Origin: Melastoma dodecandrum
Lineage: Eukaryota > Streptophyta > Magnoliopsida > Myrtales > Melastomataceae
Direction of reading: 5' to 3'
Assembly: GCA_029817715.1 (NCBI GenBank)
Contig: JARUPY010000533.1
Coordinates: 3,616,001 to 3,680,000 of the forward strand
DNA: 64,000 bases
How positions within the stretch are numbered: position 1 is the first letter of the stretch; each line of letters begins with the position of its first letter. The notes under the pieces are model-generated. The model was not told the DNA's origin, ran no database searches, and saw nothing but the letters and a program-made list of their open reading frames with translations. Of the stretch, positions 1-11,330 are shown in pieces. A program made the position numbers and the translations under genes.

Positions 1-25
1 TGAATGACATACAAAATATCAGTAC

Positions 26-1757
26 CTCCTCTGGTGCCCGGCTGTAATCGACGGGGTTACGGCCCGAAATTATTTCCATTATTAAAATCCCGAAGCTATA
101 TATGTCACTTCTCTCGTTTAGCATCCCTGTACTCGCATACTCTGGGGCCACATAACTGCAAACATAGTCACTCTTTTTGACAACTTGAAAATATCCATCC
201 AGTCTAATGCCAGTCAAACAATTGTGTTGGATCAACGAACCCGAATGTTCCCATGACACGGGTAGTGACATAGCTGTTGTCTGATCCCAGGAGCTTTGCA
301 AGCCCAAAGTCAGACACCTTCGGGTTCCACTGCTTGTCGAGTAATATGTTGCTGGACTTTATGTCCCGGTGAACGACTTTTGGCTCGAGTCCTTCATGTA
401 GGTAAGTCAAACTGCATAAAAGAGAGGACAGAGAACGAGGATGAGACTTGCATAGAACATGAAAAGAATGGAAGGTCATTACCCTTTTGCCGTCCCGAGG
501 ATGATTTTCATCCGTATTTCCCATGTTAATGGACTACGAGGCCCGACATCTCCGTGCAGCCACTGCTCTAAGTTGCCGTTATTGACGTATTCATAAACCA
601 GCATCCTGAACAAAAAATAACAAGTAGGTCCTAAGCATGTTTGCCCATGAAAAGCCAAATGATCAAAGCAGCAGGGCCGAAGAAAAGCACCTATGAGCTC
701 CTTCGGCACCGTATCCAAGCAGCCTCACCAAGTTCTTGTGCCGGACTCGGCCAATCGCTTCCACCTCCACCTTGAATTCCCTTTCCGCTTGTCCCCTATA
801 ATTCACCCCAGTTCTCAAAATTAAGACATACACAAATGATCCGATGGCATTTCAAAGTGACAGAAGTAGGATTAACGTAAACGAATCAAATCAGTTAGAT
901 TTCCACTGGAGATAAATGATTGACAATTAAGAAAATTAACAATTCGCCTGCCAATACACACTAAACTGCTCTGCGCCGATCGCTGAAAGGCCTGTAGGAT
1001 AAGCCAATTCATTGGTTAAACAAGACAAAAACAGGCCTTTAGCACAATGAACTTGGACTAGCACACTTCAACTGTCATAGTTAGATGTCAAATTGTTAAC
1101 AGGGGCATCCGGGATCAAGAAAAAGGTCCCCCCCTTTTTTATCAAGATTCACCTGTTATTGAGCAGATTCTTGACTGCAATCTGTGACCCGTCGTCCAGA
1201 ACCCCGTAATAAACAATCCCGTACCCGCCCTCGCCGATCATGTTTCTGTTGTCGAAACCCCCCGTGCACCTCTCGAGCTCCCTGAGGGTATACCAATGCC
1301 CCCACCCCAAATGAGACACCTCTGGCACCCCCGCCTGGTCACCACCATATCCCCCTCCAACTACGCCCCCGATGTCCTGTGAATTCGACGAGGCGCCGCC
1401 AAATCCACCCCGGCCAGGACAAGATATCTGGTTGTGCTCCTTGCCGCCAATCTCGACGTAAACGCAGTTGTACCTGCCGACGAGGCTCCCTTCATCACAG
1501 TCGACGGCCTCAGGCTCAGGGTGGTGATGCTTGACGATCTCCGGGATGTCCTTAGGAACCTGGGGGATAGAGATCACGGCAGCCGTGAGGGGGAGCGCAG
1601 CTGGGACTGGCTTAGGCGGGGAGGGGACCCGGCGGGAGGTGAGGCAGAGGGAGAGGAAGAAGAGGAGGAGGACGATGGCGACGCCGACGATGATGCCGGC
1701 GACGACCCAGCTGTTGAGGCCGAAGATGGAGGTCATTCTCGAGAGTGCATCGGACAT
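26..1757 (-). CDS. Receptor-like serine/threonine protein kinase (At1g01540-type), 3' part outside window
   Basis: Exons on the minus strand: 1757-1153, 795-691, 605-483, 411-241, 155-26. All have GT-AG borders and compatible phases, giving about 378 codons before the window edge; relatives are about 470 aa, so the end of the kinase lobe is missing. Residues about 15-37 form one membrane segment followed by the basic stop SRR. A Gly/Pro-rich linker leads to the kinase domain, with glycine loop [11 protein letters not shown], Lys in IAVKN, catalytic [12 protein letters not shown] and DFGLAKLLG. The protein should be membrane-anchored with a cytosolic kinase and almost no extracellular part, as in this Arabidopsis group. 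The start is the ATG that places the membrane segment right at the N terminus. An upstream in-frame ATG at 1964 would add a non-conserved leader. One oddity: the usual GYC in the αC-β4 region reads GYG here. Substrate and ligand cannot be inferred. Confidence 0.9.
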
Positions 1758-2335
1758 TGTTGGTCTGCCGGTTTTTCTTTCTTGTTTATATATTTTTAAG
1801 GTTGTCCGGGAGAAAGTGAGAGGGAGTGAAGTGGTGGGGATGTCAAGAAGATGAAGAGTAAGGGAAAGGAGTTGAGGCTCTGTTTGGTTCGTTCGCGTCG
1901 TCCCAACGACATATTGAAACAGCGGTCGAATATTGAGAGATGTGGTCGTTGACGGATACTTCAAAGTGGCGTTGTTTCATTGTTATGGTTTTGTTTGGTT
2001 GCTATAGGAAATAATTTGTCATTAAGAAAAGAAACAAAATAATTGGTCATATCTACTCCTTTGCCGACACCGACCACCCTCTATATTCCCTAACCTTAAA
2101 CCAAATGAGAGAATAACTAAATATTGGTCGCAGAATATCTAACAATCAATCATTGAGAATTTTTCAATTGATTATAGTTAGCCCAATCATTAGCCTTCCG
2201 GAACAAAAATGTAAATGTTTCAAACTCGCACTCCAAACGCCTTAGCCATATGAAGTATAATAATAAAAAGAAAAATGAATTTAAACAATATAAATCAAGT
2301 TACCTAAAACAGTATCGTTGTTGATAAAGTGCTAT
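1758..2335. other. Intergenic, upstream of the kinase gene
   Basis: AT-rich spacer between the divergent kinase gene and TNL pseudogene. It probably holds the kinase promoter. No repeat, RNA gene or coding exon was recognised. Confidence 0.5.
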
Positions 2336-4100
2336 CACTTCGATGCCTTGGCTGGAAACTTGAATTGGTTCGAGGAGGGAGCAGGATCATTGTTATGATG
2401 ACAGACAGTCCCACGTCGAGATTGGATCGTGTTCAGCTTATATATATCAGGTAAAACTCTTGGTCTTGACGATGGAGGAATCCGTCAATCTTTACCGACT
2501 CCATGCTTTTGGTGAGCGGCAGGGAGATGGACACTAATCAGGGCCTCATAGATGGCTTCATGACATGTAACGGGCAAGCTTCCGTTAACCCTTGAAGTGC
2601 TGGGTAGTAGATACTTGCGTGATGGAGGTGTAAACGAATGGGAAGGAAAATTGAAGGAGCTAACCAATTGTCCAGACAGTGCTATAACTTATGTATTGAA
2701 AGTAAGTTCCCAAGGACTTCAGGACCAGCATAAGGAGATATTTTTCGATGTCGCGTGTTTCTTCAAGGGATGGAATGTCAGTGATGCGGAGAAGATTCTT
2801 GATAGTTGTGGTCTTGGGACGGCATTGGGCATGAAGAATCTCATTGAGCGATGCCTGGTGACAGTTGTCGATGGAAAAATCGAAAAGCATGACCTGCTGA
2901 AGGAGATGGGGCAGAGCATTATACAGGAGGATTACCTAAAAGGTGATGGAATTCCCAGCAGGATATGGCTGTCTGATGACTTCCTGGAAATCCTGTCTGA
3001 AGATTCAGCAAGACATTTCTTTTACGTATTAGTTTCGGGTTTCTGAGTTTGAATCTTTTTCTGAGACGCTAAACTGTGGGGTTGAAACATTTTCAGCCAT
3101 GCATGCTTGTAAAGGGGTGCTTTCTAATACATGCCGAACGCATCCGCTGGATGGTATAAGTTAGAGATTTTACATGTTGAATGGTGCTGGTAAGACAGCA
3201 GGAGGCGAGAGGAACAGTGTTGAATCTTTCTGAGGAGAAGGTTGTCAATTTTGAATCTAATACTTTCAAGGGTTTCAAAAATCTAAGAGTCCTCATAGTT
3301 TCGAAATATTACTGGACTCATTGGACAGCTTTGGTTGCCTCATCCAATGAGATGGTCTAAGTGGAGGTGATGCCCGCAGCGGATCTGCAATAGAGTTTGA
3401 TTCATCCAGAAACGTTGTTGGCTTGGATTTGGAATGCAGTCACATCCAACATATCACGGGGACGGTAAATATGCCAATGTTTCTATTTGTTCGTCTGCTG
3501 GGATTGGGAAAGGTTTGCAAAATATATAGATTAGTGACTTTTTGAATAATCCTGCTGTTTTCTCGGAAAATTACAGGGATTTGCGGAATTGAAGTACACA
3601 AGCTTATCTGAGTGCAAATCATCGGCTACACTTCCCAACCTGTCAAAGAGGACTAAGCTGGAATATCTACATATCGGTGATTGTTATGAGCTCCAAACAG
3701 TTCCTAGCTTGTTTAGATTGAAGCATTTCCAAATCCTTGAATTTCACGACTGATGTAGACTCTGTAAACTTCCTGCAGTTTACGAGAAGCTTTATTCCCT
3801 TGTGGACCTAGACCCAACGGGAACTGCCGGATTCCTTTGGCAATCTTGTGGCATTAAAACAATTGACCCTGTTGGGTTGCAAGCAGCTCACCACTATTCC
3901 CAGCACCATTTACAACTTACGAGCTCTTGAAAGGCTTTATTTGGTGAAGTGTAGTGAACAATCACGGTTCCCGCGAAATGCTCTGGGGAAAGCGATCAAA
4001 CAGCTCTGATCTCCTCTACCCCACCTGAAGGTCCTCGCTGTCCTTGAATAGCTCTGATCTCCTCTGCCCCACCTGAAGGTCCTTGCTGTCCTTGAAGATA
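2336..4100 (+). pseudogene. TIR-NBS-LRR resistance gene remnant (NB-ARC end plus decayed LRR)
   Basis: The remnant begins inside the NB-ARC domain with a decayed LDALAG..WF / RNBS-B stretch near 2341-2400. It continues with a LHAF motif (about 2505), a GLPL-like KLPLTLEVLGS (about 2576), and an open stretch 2597-3046 carrying the winged-helix motif EIFFDVACFFKG and a degenerate MHD motif, KHDLLKEMG. After about 3046 only scattered LRR-like pieces survive in several frames (for example LKYTSLSECKS and LEYLHIGDC) with many stops. No TIR domain or P-loop is seen upstream, so the 5' half is lost. Several frameshifts and stops (2501-2580 and throughout 3046-4000) make a functional protein impossible. 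It resembles the three TIR-NBS genes further right and is probably an old member of the same cluster. Confidence 0.85.
4002..4097 (+). repeat. 48-bp tandem duplication, two copies
   Basis: Two adjacent copies (4002-4049 and 4050-4097) differ at about three positions. The unit is 16 codons long, so it would keep a frame. It lies at the 3' end of the TNL remnant and could be a duplicated LRR-like segment. Confidence 0.85.
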
Positions 4101-4398
4101 CAAGCAGCTTTCCAGGTCATGGCATTGAAGAAAGTGAATAGCGATATAGTGTGATGGTGATCAGGTCCCCTGATCTGAAGCTGAGGAAGATCCCGTAGTC
4201 TGGACATAGAGGAAGAAAAAAATCGACATTCTGACTTGAGAAGCATGAAAACATATTTTTATTGTATTGGTTTGTTTTTGGGGAGTAAATAAATGTCATT
4301 GTCTTTACAAATCCTTGCATTTGACCACCCCACTGTACAACAATGTAATTACAATAATGAAAGAGATTGATTTTTTACTACAGCTGGGGTTCAGCCTT

Positions 4399-5621
4399 TT
4401 ATACTTTAACCTGTAGAGATGGATTAATCTTAACCAAATGAAGGAAGCAATCCATTGGAACCCTTGTTCCCCACACATTGATTGATTCGAGCCTGCGACA
4501 GCTGGTTACGAGCACAAGGAGCCCCCCACAAGTCACGTGGCGGCAGCTCCACAGGACAATGCTCTGAATCACCCCAAGTAATTTAAAGAAATGATGAAAT
4601 CGTTGATTATTGATGCAATGCTAAATTAAACACCATCCTCAAGGACAATAATGATGCATTTACCTTTAAATGCGGACAGCTACTGGCAATCGCAAACAGT
4701 GAATTATCCGTGATGAAAGTGCCACCGATGTTAAGGTGTTGCAGAGATGTAGCTCTTGAGATCTGCAATTAGGAACATGGCACCCAATATCAGACTGTAG
4801 CCCGGACCAATTCATCTGCCTAATCGCGGAATCATGCCGCACACTAAGCTCCCCCAGTCCAAAATAGTACGTACCAAATGTACAACACCTTGGTCGGTAA
4901 TTCCGGTCATGCCCCACAACGATATTGATCTGAGCTTACCGATGCATTTCGCAGCAGAAATCTTTTGCAGCCCTGTATCGGTAATTTGACAGCCCCATCG
5001 ACTCCTCGAACTATTAACGGAAAACCATGATCGACATCATAAATCGCACAAATACCACAAAATCAAAGCAATCAGACCGAACATCCCCACAGGAAAAGAT
5101 AATTACATACATGTCGAGTTCTTTGAGAGCATAAGCGCGGCGGATGACGCGTGCTGTGGACTCATCGTCCATCTTCCAACCAGCAAAGCTCAGGACCTCT
5201 TTCCTCCCAAGAGCCAGCTTCACTGCCCGTTTCCATTTCTTGCAGACAACACTCGCCCTAACCACATTAACCACCGAAAAATTAAAGATCTAAAATAAAC
5301 CTGGATAACAGTCAATTCGACATCAATCCGCGAGCAACCACAGGGCAACCTCCCAAATCAAATTCCCAAAACTCATCCTAATCACGAATCCCCCGATACC
5401 CAGCTCCCCACAGTAGGTCAATTCTCAAGCAGGAAACCCCTAATATCAAACCGGCACCACCACAGAATGACAGATGAAATCAACAACAAGAAAATCCTCA
5501 AGAAGATCCCGTGATTCCGGAAGAGCTGTCGTTACTGAGCCAAATCGGTGAAGGAATTGAAAGCGAGGAAGACGTCAGCCAGGACATCGGTGGGAAGGCG
5601 ATCAATCTCCGCCTCCTCCAT
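4399..5621 (-). CDS. F-box/LRR protein, At3g58530-like (RNI-like)
   Basis: Complete gene with five exons: 5621-5536, 5257-5111, 5010-4875, 4762-4664, 4563-4399, totalling 633 nt (210 aa). All introns are GT-AG and phases agree. The N-terminal 29 residues (EIDRLPTDVLADVFLAF.. then FTDLAQASVVCKKW) are a short F-box-like start. They are followed by Cys/Leu-rich LRR units such as WGCQITDTGLQKIS, SLWGMTGITDQGVVHL and GGTFITDNSLFAIA. The family is thought to be the substrate-recognition part of an SCF ubiquitin ligase; no target can be named. Length matches the small Arabidopsis relative. The start is the only ATG giving the conserved MEEAEIDRLP beginning. The gene is convergent with the TNL remnant on its left. 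Confidence 0.9.
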
Positions 5622-7003
5622 TGGATTCACCGGTCGATCGGAATCTCTTTGATTGCGTGCGTGTCCGTTTGAAAAAGTGGAATTTTAAAAGGACACGGGA
5701 GAGATAAAGATGACGTGGTCATTGTCGTTGTCAATCCTTTCGTTCCTCAGAATCTTCTCCACCCCTGTCCGAAATCCTTTCGTTTTTTTCTGTTATTATA
5801 TAAGCGGGAGTCGAGAATGTCCAGTAGATTAATACGTAGATTGTGGGTTGGGTTTAGGCTTGCGATGCAGGCATTACCTCTCTGGGTTGGGCCAATACGT
5901 ATTCGATGAATTGGGGCTAATGACTCTTTTTCGACATTATTTCTCTCAAGAGCTGGATGGAGTATTTGTGCCTGATCCAAGATCAGCCCATTACTTATCT
6001 TCACGATTACTCAATCACTTGACACGTCTTTTAACCTTCGATAATAATAAAGACATCTCGTATGTGAATCACTCACATATTCTTCCATAAATCGACCTGC
6101 CTGCGTGATTAATTTTGAATCCTCTTCTTCTCGGCAACACATTATTTATATATATATATATCCAGCTAACCTTGTTGAACGCCCGACTTTCATTGACAAG
6201 GTTGTTGGGAAATATTGGGAATTTCCGCTAACCATAAAAGATGGGGCTGCCTTAAACGATGGGGTTCCCCTTCCGGGTGCAGGGAATAATCTCACGTTGT
6301 CTAGAGAAGGCTTGGGCCAAGGGTTTACATTTGGTTGAGACATTTCACCTAATTGCTAGTTTTTAGGTGAAGGAGAATTCCGACACGATTTCTAACCTCG
6401 GGTGACACGAAGAAATTTGTCGATAAACAATAAAAATAAAAAGAACGAGGAAGAAACCTAAAAAACAAAAGGATGATTTTTTTTTTAATTTTAAAATTGT
6501 TATTTCTACTTTTTTTAAATAATAATTTTAAGAGATAATATATTTATGCGGATTGATACGTTTCAGTTGTTGAATATGGACGTGGAATCGGAACCTGCCT
6601 CGTTGTTTTTTTGAAAGTAACTTGATCTTAAACCGTCCATGAGTCGACTCGATCATTTTCATACTTCTTTTTTAGTTTAGTTTCAAGGGAAAATTCTGCC
6701 CTGAAGTTCCACGCGATTGGGAACGAAAGTTCCGAATAAACTTGATTCATCCGACTTAGGGTCGTTCCTGTCGGTCAGCCAATCCTTGATAAAATCCGGC
6801 GACATTTTTATAAGAGAATAATTTTTGGCTTTCCAGAAAGAACCGAGTTGACGAAACCTAGCAAGACTTCCAATGTGGACGCTTTCGCTGTCAAATAATA
6901 GAGAGGAGAGGGCATTTGTGTATTATAAAAGGACTCTCTACCTATGAATACTAACACCCCCTCCCACCTCCTTTCACGTCTTCTTCTCGGAAACATTTCA
7001 GCT
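5622..7003. other. Intergenic spacer
   Basis: Contains a short TA microsatellite (about 6148-6162) and AT-rich DNA at 6480-6545. A plausible TATA box (attataaaagg, about 6922) lies some 80 bp before the defensin-like gene start. No coding exon was recognised; the short ORFs here have no family features. Confidence 0.5.
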
Positions 7004-7363
7004 ATGAGGAGCAACTCGTTCAATTCGGCTACAGCCATCATTCTCGTGTTCATTCTCCTCAATGGCATCGGTAACAAATTCCACTCCCTTTCCCTGAAGC
7101 GTATATTCGCATGGAATGTCGACGGTCTACTCTTTTTGCTTCGTCCTGGCTAGTGATTCTGAAGGGGGAAAGATGGAATTGCAGGAATTGAGTTGACGAG
7201 GAATGTCAAAGGACTAACTTGCCATGTCGTAATCAACGTCGCTCATTGCACAGATACGAGATGCACCGCGGCATGTCTGCATAGATATGGCGGGGAGACT
7301 ACTCACGGAAATTGCTACAATCCGCTGCACAGCAACGGCTGCATCTGCACCCACTCGTGCTAA
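7004..7363 (+). CDS. Defensin-like (CSαβ) secreted cysteine-rich peptide
   Basis: Two exons, 7004-7070 and 7185-7363, with a phase-1 GT-AG intron, make an 81-aa precursor. Residues 1-24 form a clear signal peptide ending near LLNGIG. This is the classic layout of plant defensin-like genes: exon 1 encodes the signal and an intron splits it from the mature part. The mature peptide has eight cysteines with a Cx3C (CTAAC) and a CxC (CIC) near the end, the CSαβ pattern, and it stops directly after the last Cys. An in-frame ATG exists at 6944, but the one at 7004 gives the clean signal peptide and suits the TATA-like site at about 6922. The likely role is an antimicrobial or signalling peptide in the apoplast. 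No ortholog can be named. Confidence 0.75.
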
Positions 7364-7840
7364 TCTTATAGTATATTTATCCGCGCTTAGGTCGCAATGC
7401 GATAGATGGAATTGAGACCCTGAAAAATTTTACATGTCAAATAAGGTTTTATAATGTCCGACAGCAAGAGCGCAGTGTTGTAAAACGAATTGAGTGGCCG
7501 TGTACCCAAAACACAATTATAGTACGGTTAGCAAAACTTTGTGGTAGTATTTCTTTCCTGGGGGACCCAAATGAGCTGTGTTCACACTGGTAAAGATTAA
7601 AATAAAAAATTGCTTTGTATTGACCATAAAATTGGTTTGGTGATCGTCAGCTTTTTTTTTTTTAAATTCAATTATTAGGGAAAAGGTAAGATACTAAGAT
7701 CAAGAAGGGCATTTCAATCTATCAATTACAAGTAATTATGACATCTCATATCAAGTTGCCTTAGGAGTTAGTAAAGTCAATTTCAATCATTCAGCTACGG
7801 AATGAAGAGAAAGGGTGCTATCACCTAGGGATTGAAGATA
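7364..7840. other. Intergenic spacer
   Basis: AT-rich, with no gene recognised. It probably includes the 3' UTR of the defensin-like gene. Confidence 0.4.
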
Positions 7841-8225
7841 CTGTGTACGCGCGCCCTTTCACGAGCTCGGGTGCCACGGCGGTTCGAACGACACAAGGAT
7901 TCGAGGCTCGCTCTCCCGATGATTTTTCAGTCAACGTTAAGACTCGAGCGTCAAGGCGCTGCGGAAGAGAGGGGGTTGATCCTCCTTTAATTCCTAATCG
8001 GGCCTACCCGGGCTCTCGTTCGATCGTCCGAATGCAACAAACGAGAAGCAGAGCATGATCCCAAAAAGGAGTATTCGGGAATTGCTTGACCTTGGTAAAT
8101 TATCACGGAGTCGCCGCATCCCTATTTACTAACTTTTACATTCTAACATGCGAACGGTGGCTTTGCTCAAAAAATGTCTTTGTTTACGGGCGTTGGACCT
8201 GATTCGGGCTTTTAGGCCCGAACTT
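7841..8225 (+). repeat. Dispersed repeat, copy A (probable retroelement fragment)
   Basis: Aligns by eye along its whole length with 25304-25808 in the same orientation. Shared blocks include gtgtacgcg, tcaaggcgctgcg / tcgaggcgctgcg, gttgatcctcc / gtcgatcctcc, ttcctaatcgggc, an acggagtcgccgc / acgaagtcgtcac segment and aacatgcgaa. The ORF across it is not conserved between the copies, so it is not a gene. The GGAGTCGCC-type segment is common in plant LTR-element leaders, but the family is not identified. Confidence 0.6.
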
Positions 8226-9618
8226 GTGTTCAATTAAAAATATCACATGCGACATAAAATCTATGGGCCTAAAGCATGTAAACACCCACAGATCAATTAT
8301 TTAGATAAAAGGAGGTGGGGAAGGACGGTGACCATGGGCCTATGTACTTGGGCCCATCATGGCCCGTTACAGGTGGATAAAAGAAACTCGGGAGGCTTGC
8401 ACCTCCATAAAGAATCGGCCATAACTAAGGCTAAACATGCTCGATTTAGATGCATAAGCTATCCGCACGACCACGAAGAGGATTGACCTGATTAAGCTCG
8501 ATTCCATCGCGGGACGGAAGAGCAGCGCCTGCAGAAGTGAATCGTGACATCATGCTTCGTAATTTTCAGCCTCCGACAATCCCGAACTCGCAAATAACGA
8601 TGTGTTCATACAAATTAACACCAAAACACGAGTAGACAGAAAGCGGTTAGTGTAACGGACGCCATGGGTGTTCGTTTATGGAGTTGCACGAGTGAAACTG
8701 AAAACTCACCGAGGGGTTGCCTCGACCTGGGATTGCCCGGAGAGGAACAAGGACGTCGGGGATTCCGTTAGGGGCCGGTCATTGTCCATACTTAGATCGT
8801 GGCTGTGACAGGAGGATGTCCAGAGAGGAGAGTATTCGCTGGAATAAGACGACTGACGTTGGGAGGATTTGCCTCGTCAGCACTGAAGGAGGAGAGTCCT
8901 TGGCTCCGATTTGTGTACCTCGAGGAGTTGTCCTCCGGTTGTATGGGGATGAGTTTTTTCCAATTCCCTAAAAGGGGAGGTGGGATGTGCGGGAGAATTG
9001 TCTGAAGGGCTATCGTTTCTCAAGAACCTGGAGGGATCCTGTCTTTCCCTCTTTGTCTAAAGGTTTTTCTTATCAGGAGATACTAATATATTTTTTTGAA
9101 AGGGGGTAGTGGAGATAGCGTGTAAAAGAGATGAATTGGAGGAAAAGAAATCTCCTTCGGAGAATTCTCGCTTGAGTGAGATTATTTTCTCTTTTTTTAA
9201 AAAGAAGAGAAATATTCCGTGAAATCTTGGGATTACGGGAAGGTGAAAACCGTTAGAGAGGATAAGGATAAAAAATTTAAACAAAAAGAATAAAAATAAA
9301 ACGGGAGTGAGCTTGAATTGGGTTTTGACCATTTTATTAATTTCAAAAATGAAAATTGAGATTCATATTATTTTAGTTTGGGTTTACGTAATGTACTAAA
9401 AAAAATCGCGGCCCATACTATAATTTGAGGTATTACACTAAATCACTTTTTTATGATTTGAAGTTAAATTTCTCATATTTCTCGCTCTAAAAAGGATGGA
9501 GGTTGTTGTTGTTAGGCATAGCATTAGAGCGTCGTACGGTTTGGTTAGTTATGGTCTATCAAAAAATTGGGCCTCCTAAGTTATTTTCCAAAATGAAGGT
9601 CAAAATCAAACCTCTTTT
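8226..9618. other. Unassigned intergenic DNA
   Basis: Moderately GC-rich to about 9050, then AT-rich with poly-T and poly-A runs. ORFs at 8717-9005 show no recognisable domain. From about 9503 there is a block (ttaggcatagcattagag..) that recurs in the dirigent upstream region, so the duplicated unit may begin here. Confidence 0.4.
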
Positions 9619-10529
9619 ACAACCGAAACCTCAAGCCTACGAACGTCCGGGGCTCCGTCCGAGCACAGGCAGAATCACATACTTTCACGGCATGGGAATC
9701 GATGTAAATGATCCTCACATTTGTCAATTCGGTTTGTTGTTGTTAGGCATAGTATTAGAGCTCCCACAAACCTTCATGGTCCAAAACTGGCCAAACCCCC
9801 CATTTAATTCATTATATACGAACAAGGTTCTAGTAGAGTAGCATTTACCAAATTTCATCGAGTATAATTAAGGGTTAGTTATGGTCTATTAAAAAATTGG
9901 GCATCCAAAGTTATTTATCCAAAATGAAGGTCAATTTCGTGATAAATTTTTTTATAACTTGAATATACACATATGTTGTAATCAAGGTGATGAATTCTTA
10001 TAGATAAGAATTATAATGCTATTTACTTTACGCCCCGTAAATTACTTCTTTCGGACCCCTAATTTTTAAATGAGATTTTTGTTCCTATTTCATTAAGAGT
10101 TCTATAGAAAAGAAATTTCTTACTTCTCTATAATCTCTCTTCAAACTGAAATAAAATTGACAAATGAGAACCAACATATTTCGTAACTAAAAATTCAATT
10201 TTTACATGAATATAATACAAAAATAATAATAAATGTATGAAATATATAATTGAAATTATTCAATTATTTCGAAAACAATTTAATCAAAATTTATTTGCTT
10301 TACAGATGAACACAGATCATTTAAATTATTATAAAAAGTGTAAATAAATAAATAATGAATGGTTATCCTAAATATATAAACTATAACCGCTCGTATATTA
10401 TTGTTTTTCAATTTTGTTTGGTCAGCTTTCTTTTTTTTTTAGTTCGTACCTAATCTAAAATCCTATATAAAGCGGCGACATTCCACATCTTTTCCTCACA
10501 AAAAAAAAAAAAACATAACATATTCCAAG
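9619..10529 (+). promoter_or_regulatory. Upstream region of dirigent gene 1 (shared block, TATA box)
   Basis: The block from accgaaacctcaagcc (9619) through ttaggcatagtattagagctccc (about 9744) to the gene is repeated before all three dirigent copies. A TATA box, cctatataaagcg, lies at about 10463, some 65 bp before the ATG. The leader has a poly-A stretch just before the gene. Confidence 0.7.
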
Positions 10530-11096
10530 ATGTCCGGCTACAAATCACTTGCATTTGTGTCCAAAGCCCTCCTCGTGCTCTCCATCTTCGTGCATGCCTC
10601 GGTAGCTGCCACCAGCGGTAACTGCCCCTGTTCTCCGAATCCGACCACCGTGATTGAGCTATACATACAGACCGTCGCGTACACTGGCATTAACACTAAC
10701 TATACCATCTACGCTGTTGCCGGAATCCAAGGAACTAACTTCGGCAATGGTCAATTTGGCACAGTCAGTGTATTTGATGACCCCGTGACCATTGCCGCGA
10801 GCCCAACCTCGACCTCGATCGGCCGTTCCCGGGGAATCTACGCCGTGGCAGATTTGAATGGAGGCACACTCTTCATTACGAGCACCTTCCAGTTTACCGG
10901 GGGTCAATACGCTAATAGCTCGCTGAACATCAAGGGCATTGGAAGTGCGCTCCTTAACGTGCCAATGCATCTATCAATTGATGGGGGAACAAACTTTTTC
11001 AACGATGCCAAAGGAAACGTGACGCTTGTGGCAATCTCTAACTCGGGCCCGAACTCTGTCGCCCGGGCAACTATCAACACATACAAAGCTATTTGA
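10530..11096 (+). CDS. Dirigent protein 1
   Basis: Single-exon gene of 188 aa, typical for dirigent proteins. Residues 1-27 are a signal peptide ending near VHASVAA, so the protein is secreted to the cell wall. Family motifs are FGTVSVFDDPVT (76-87), GRSRGIYA (98-105), FQFTGGQYANSSLNIKG (120-136) and DGGTNFF (151-157), in the order of the eight-stranded dirigent barrel. N-glycosylation sequons occur at NYT, NSS and NVT. Dirigent proteins steer stereoselective coupling of phenoxy radicals in lignan or lignin formation; the actual substrate cannot be told from sequence. It is about 80-85% like copy 3 by eye. Flanks on both sides are shared with copies 2 and 3, showing tandem duplication. Confidence 0.95.
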   Translation: MSGYKSLAFVSKALLVLSIFVHASVAATSGNCPCSPNPTTVIELYIQTVAYTGINTNYTIYAVAGIQGTNFGNGQFGTVSVFDDPVTIAASPTSTSIGRSRGIYAVADLNGGTLFITSTFQFTGGQYANSSLNIKGIGSALLNVPMHLSIDGGTNFFNDAKGNVTLVAISNSGPNSVARATINTYKAI

Positions 11097-11330
11097 AGCG
11101 TCTCCACCCTCGAATTTAGTTCTGATAAATGAACTGTATGCATATGATATGATAAATGTTGCATGTACGGGCTTCCACGCCATAGAATAATGAATAATGA
11201 TATCCAATCAACGAGTACGGCGGCATCGACCTGAGTCGAAAATCATAATAACTTATCACGAGGTCGTGTCCGTAAGTGCTGTATGACTTAAGTACTCTAA
11301 TAAAACGAATGCCACTTTGTGTTTGCGGGG

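Noticed and set aside
7843..8058. 71-codon ORF as a gene
   Set aside because: The same DNA at 25304-25808 does not keep the frame. It is a dispersed repeat.
10659..10970. Minus-strand ORF opposite dirigent 1
   Set aside because: It mirrors the dirigent coding frame and has no domain or signal of its own.
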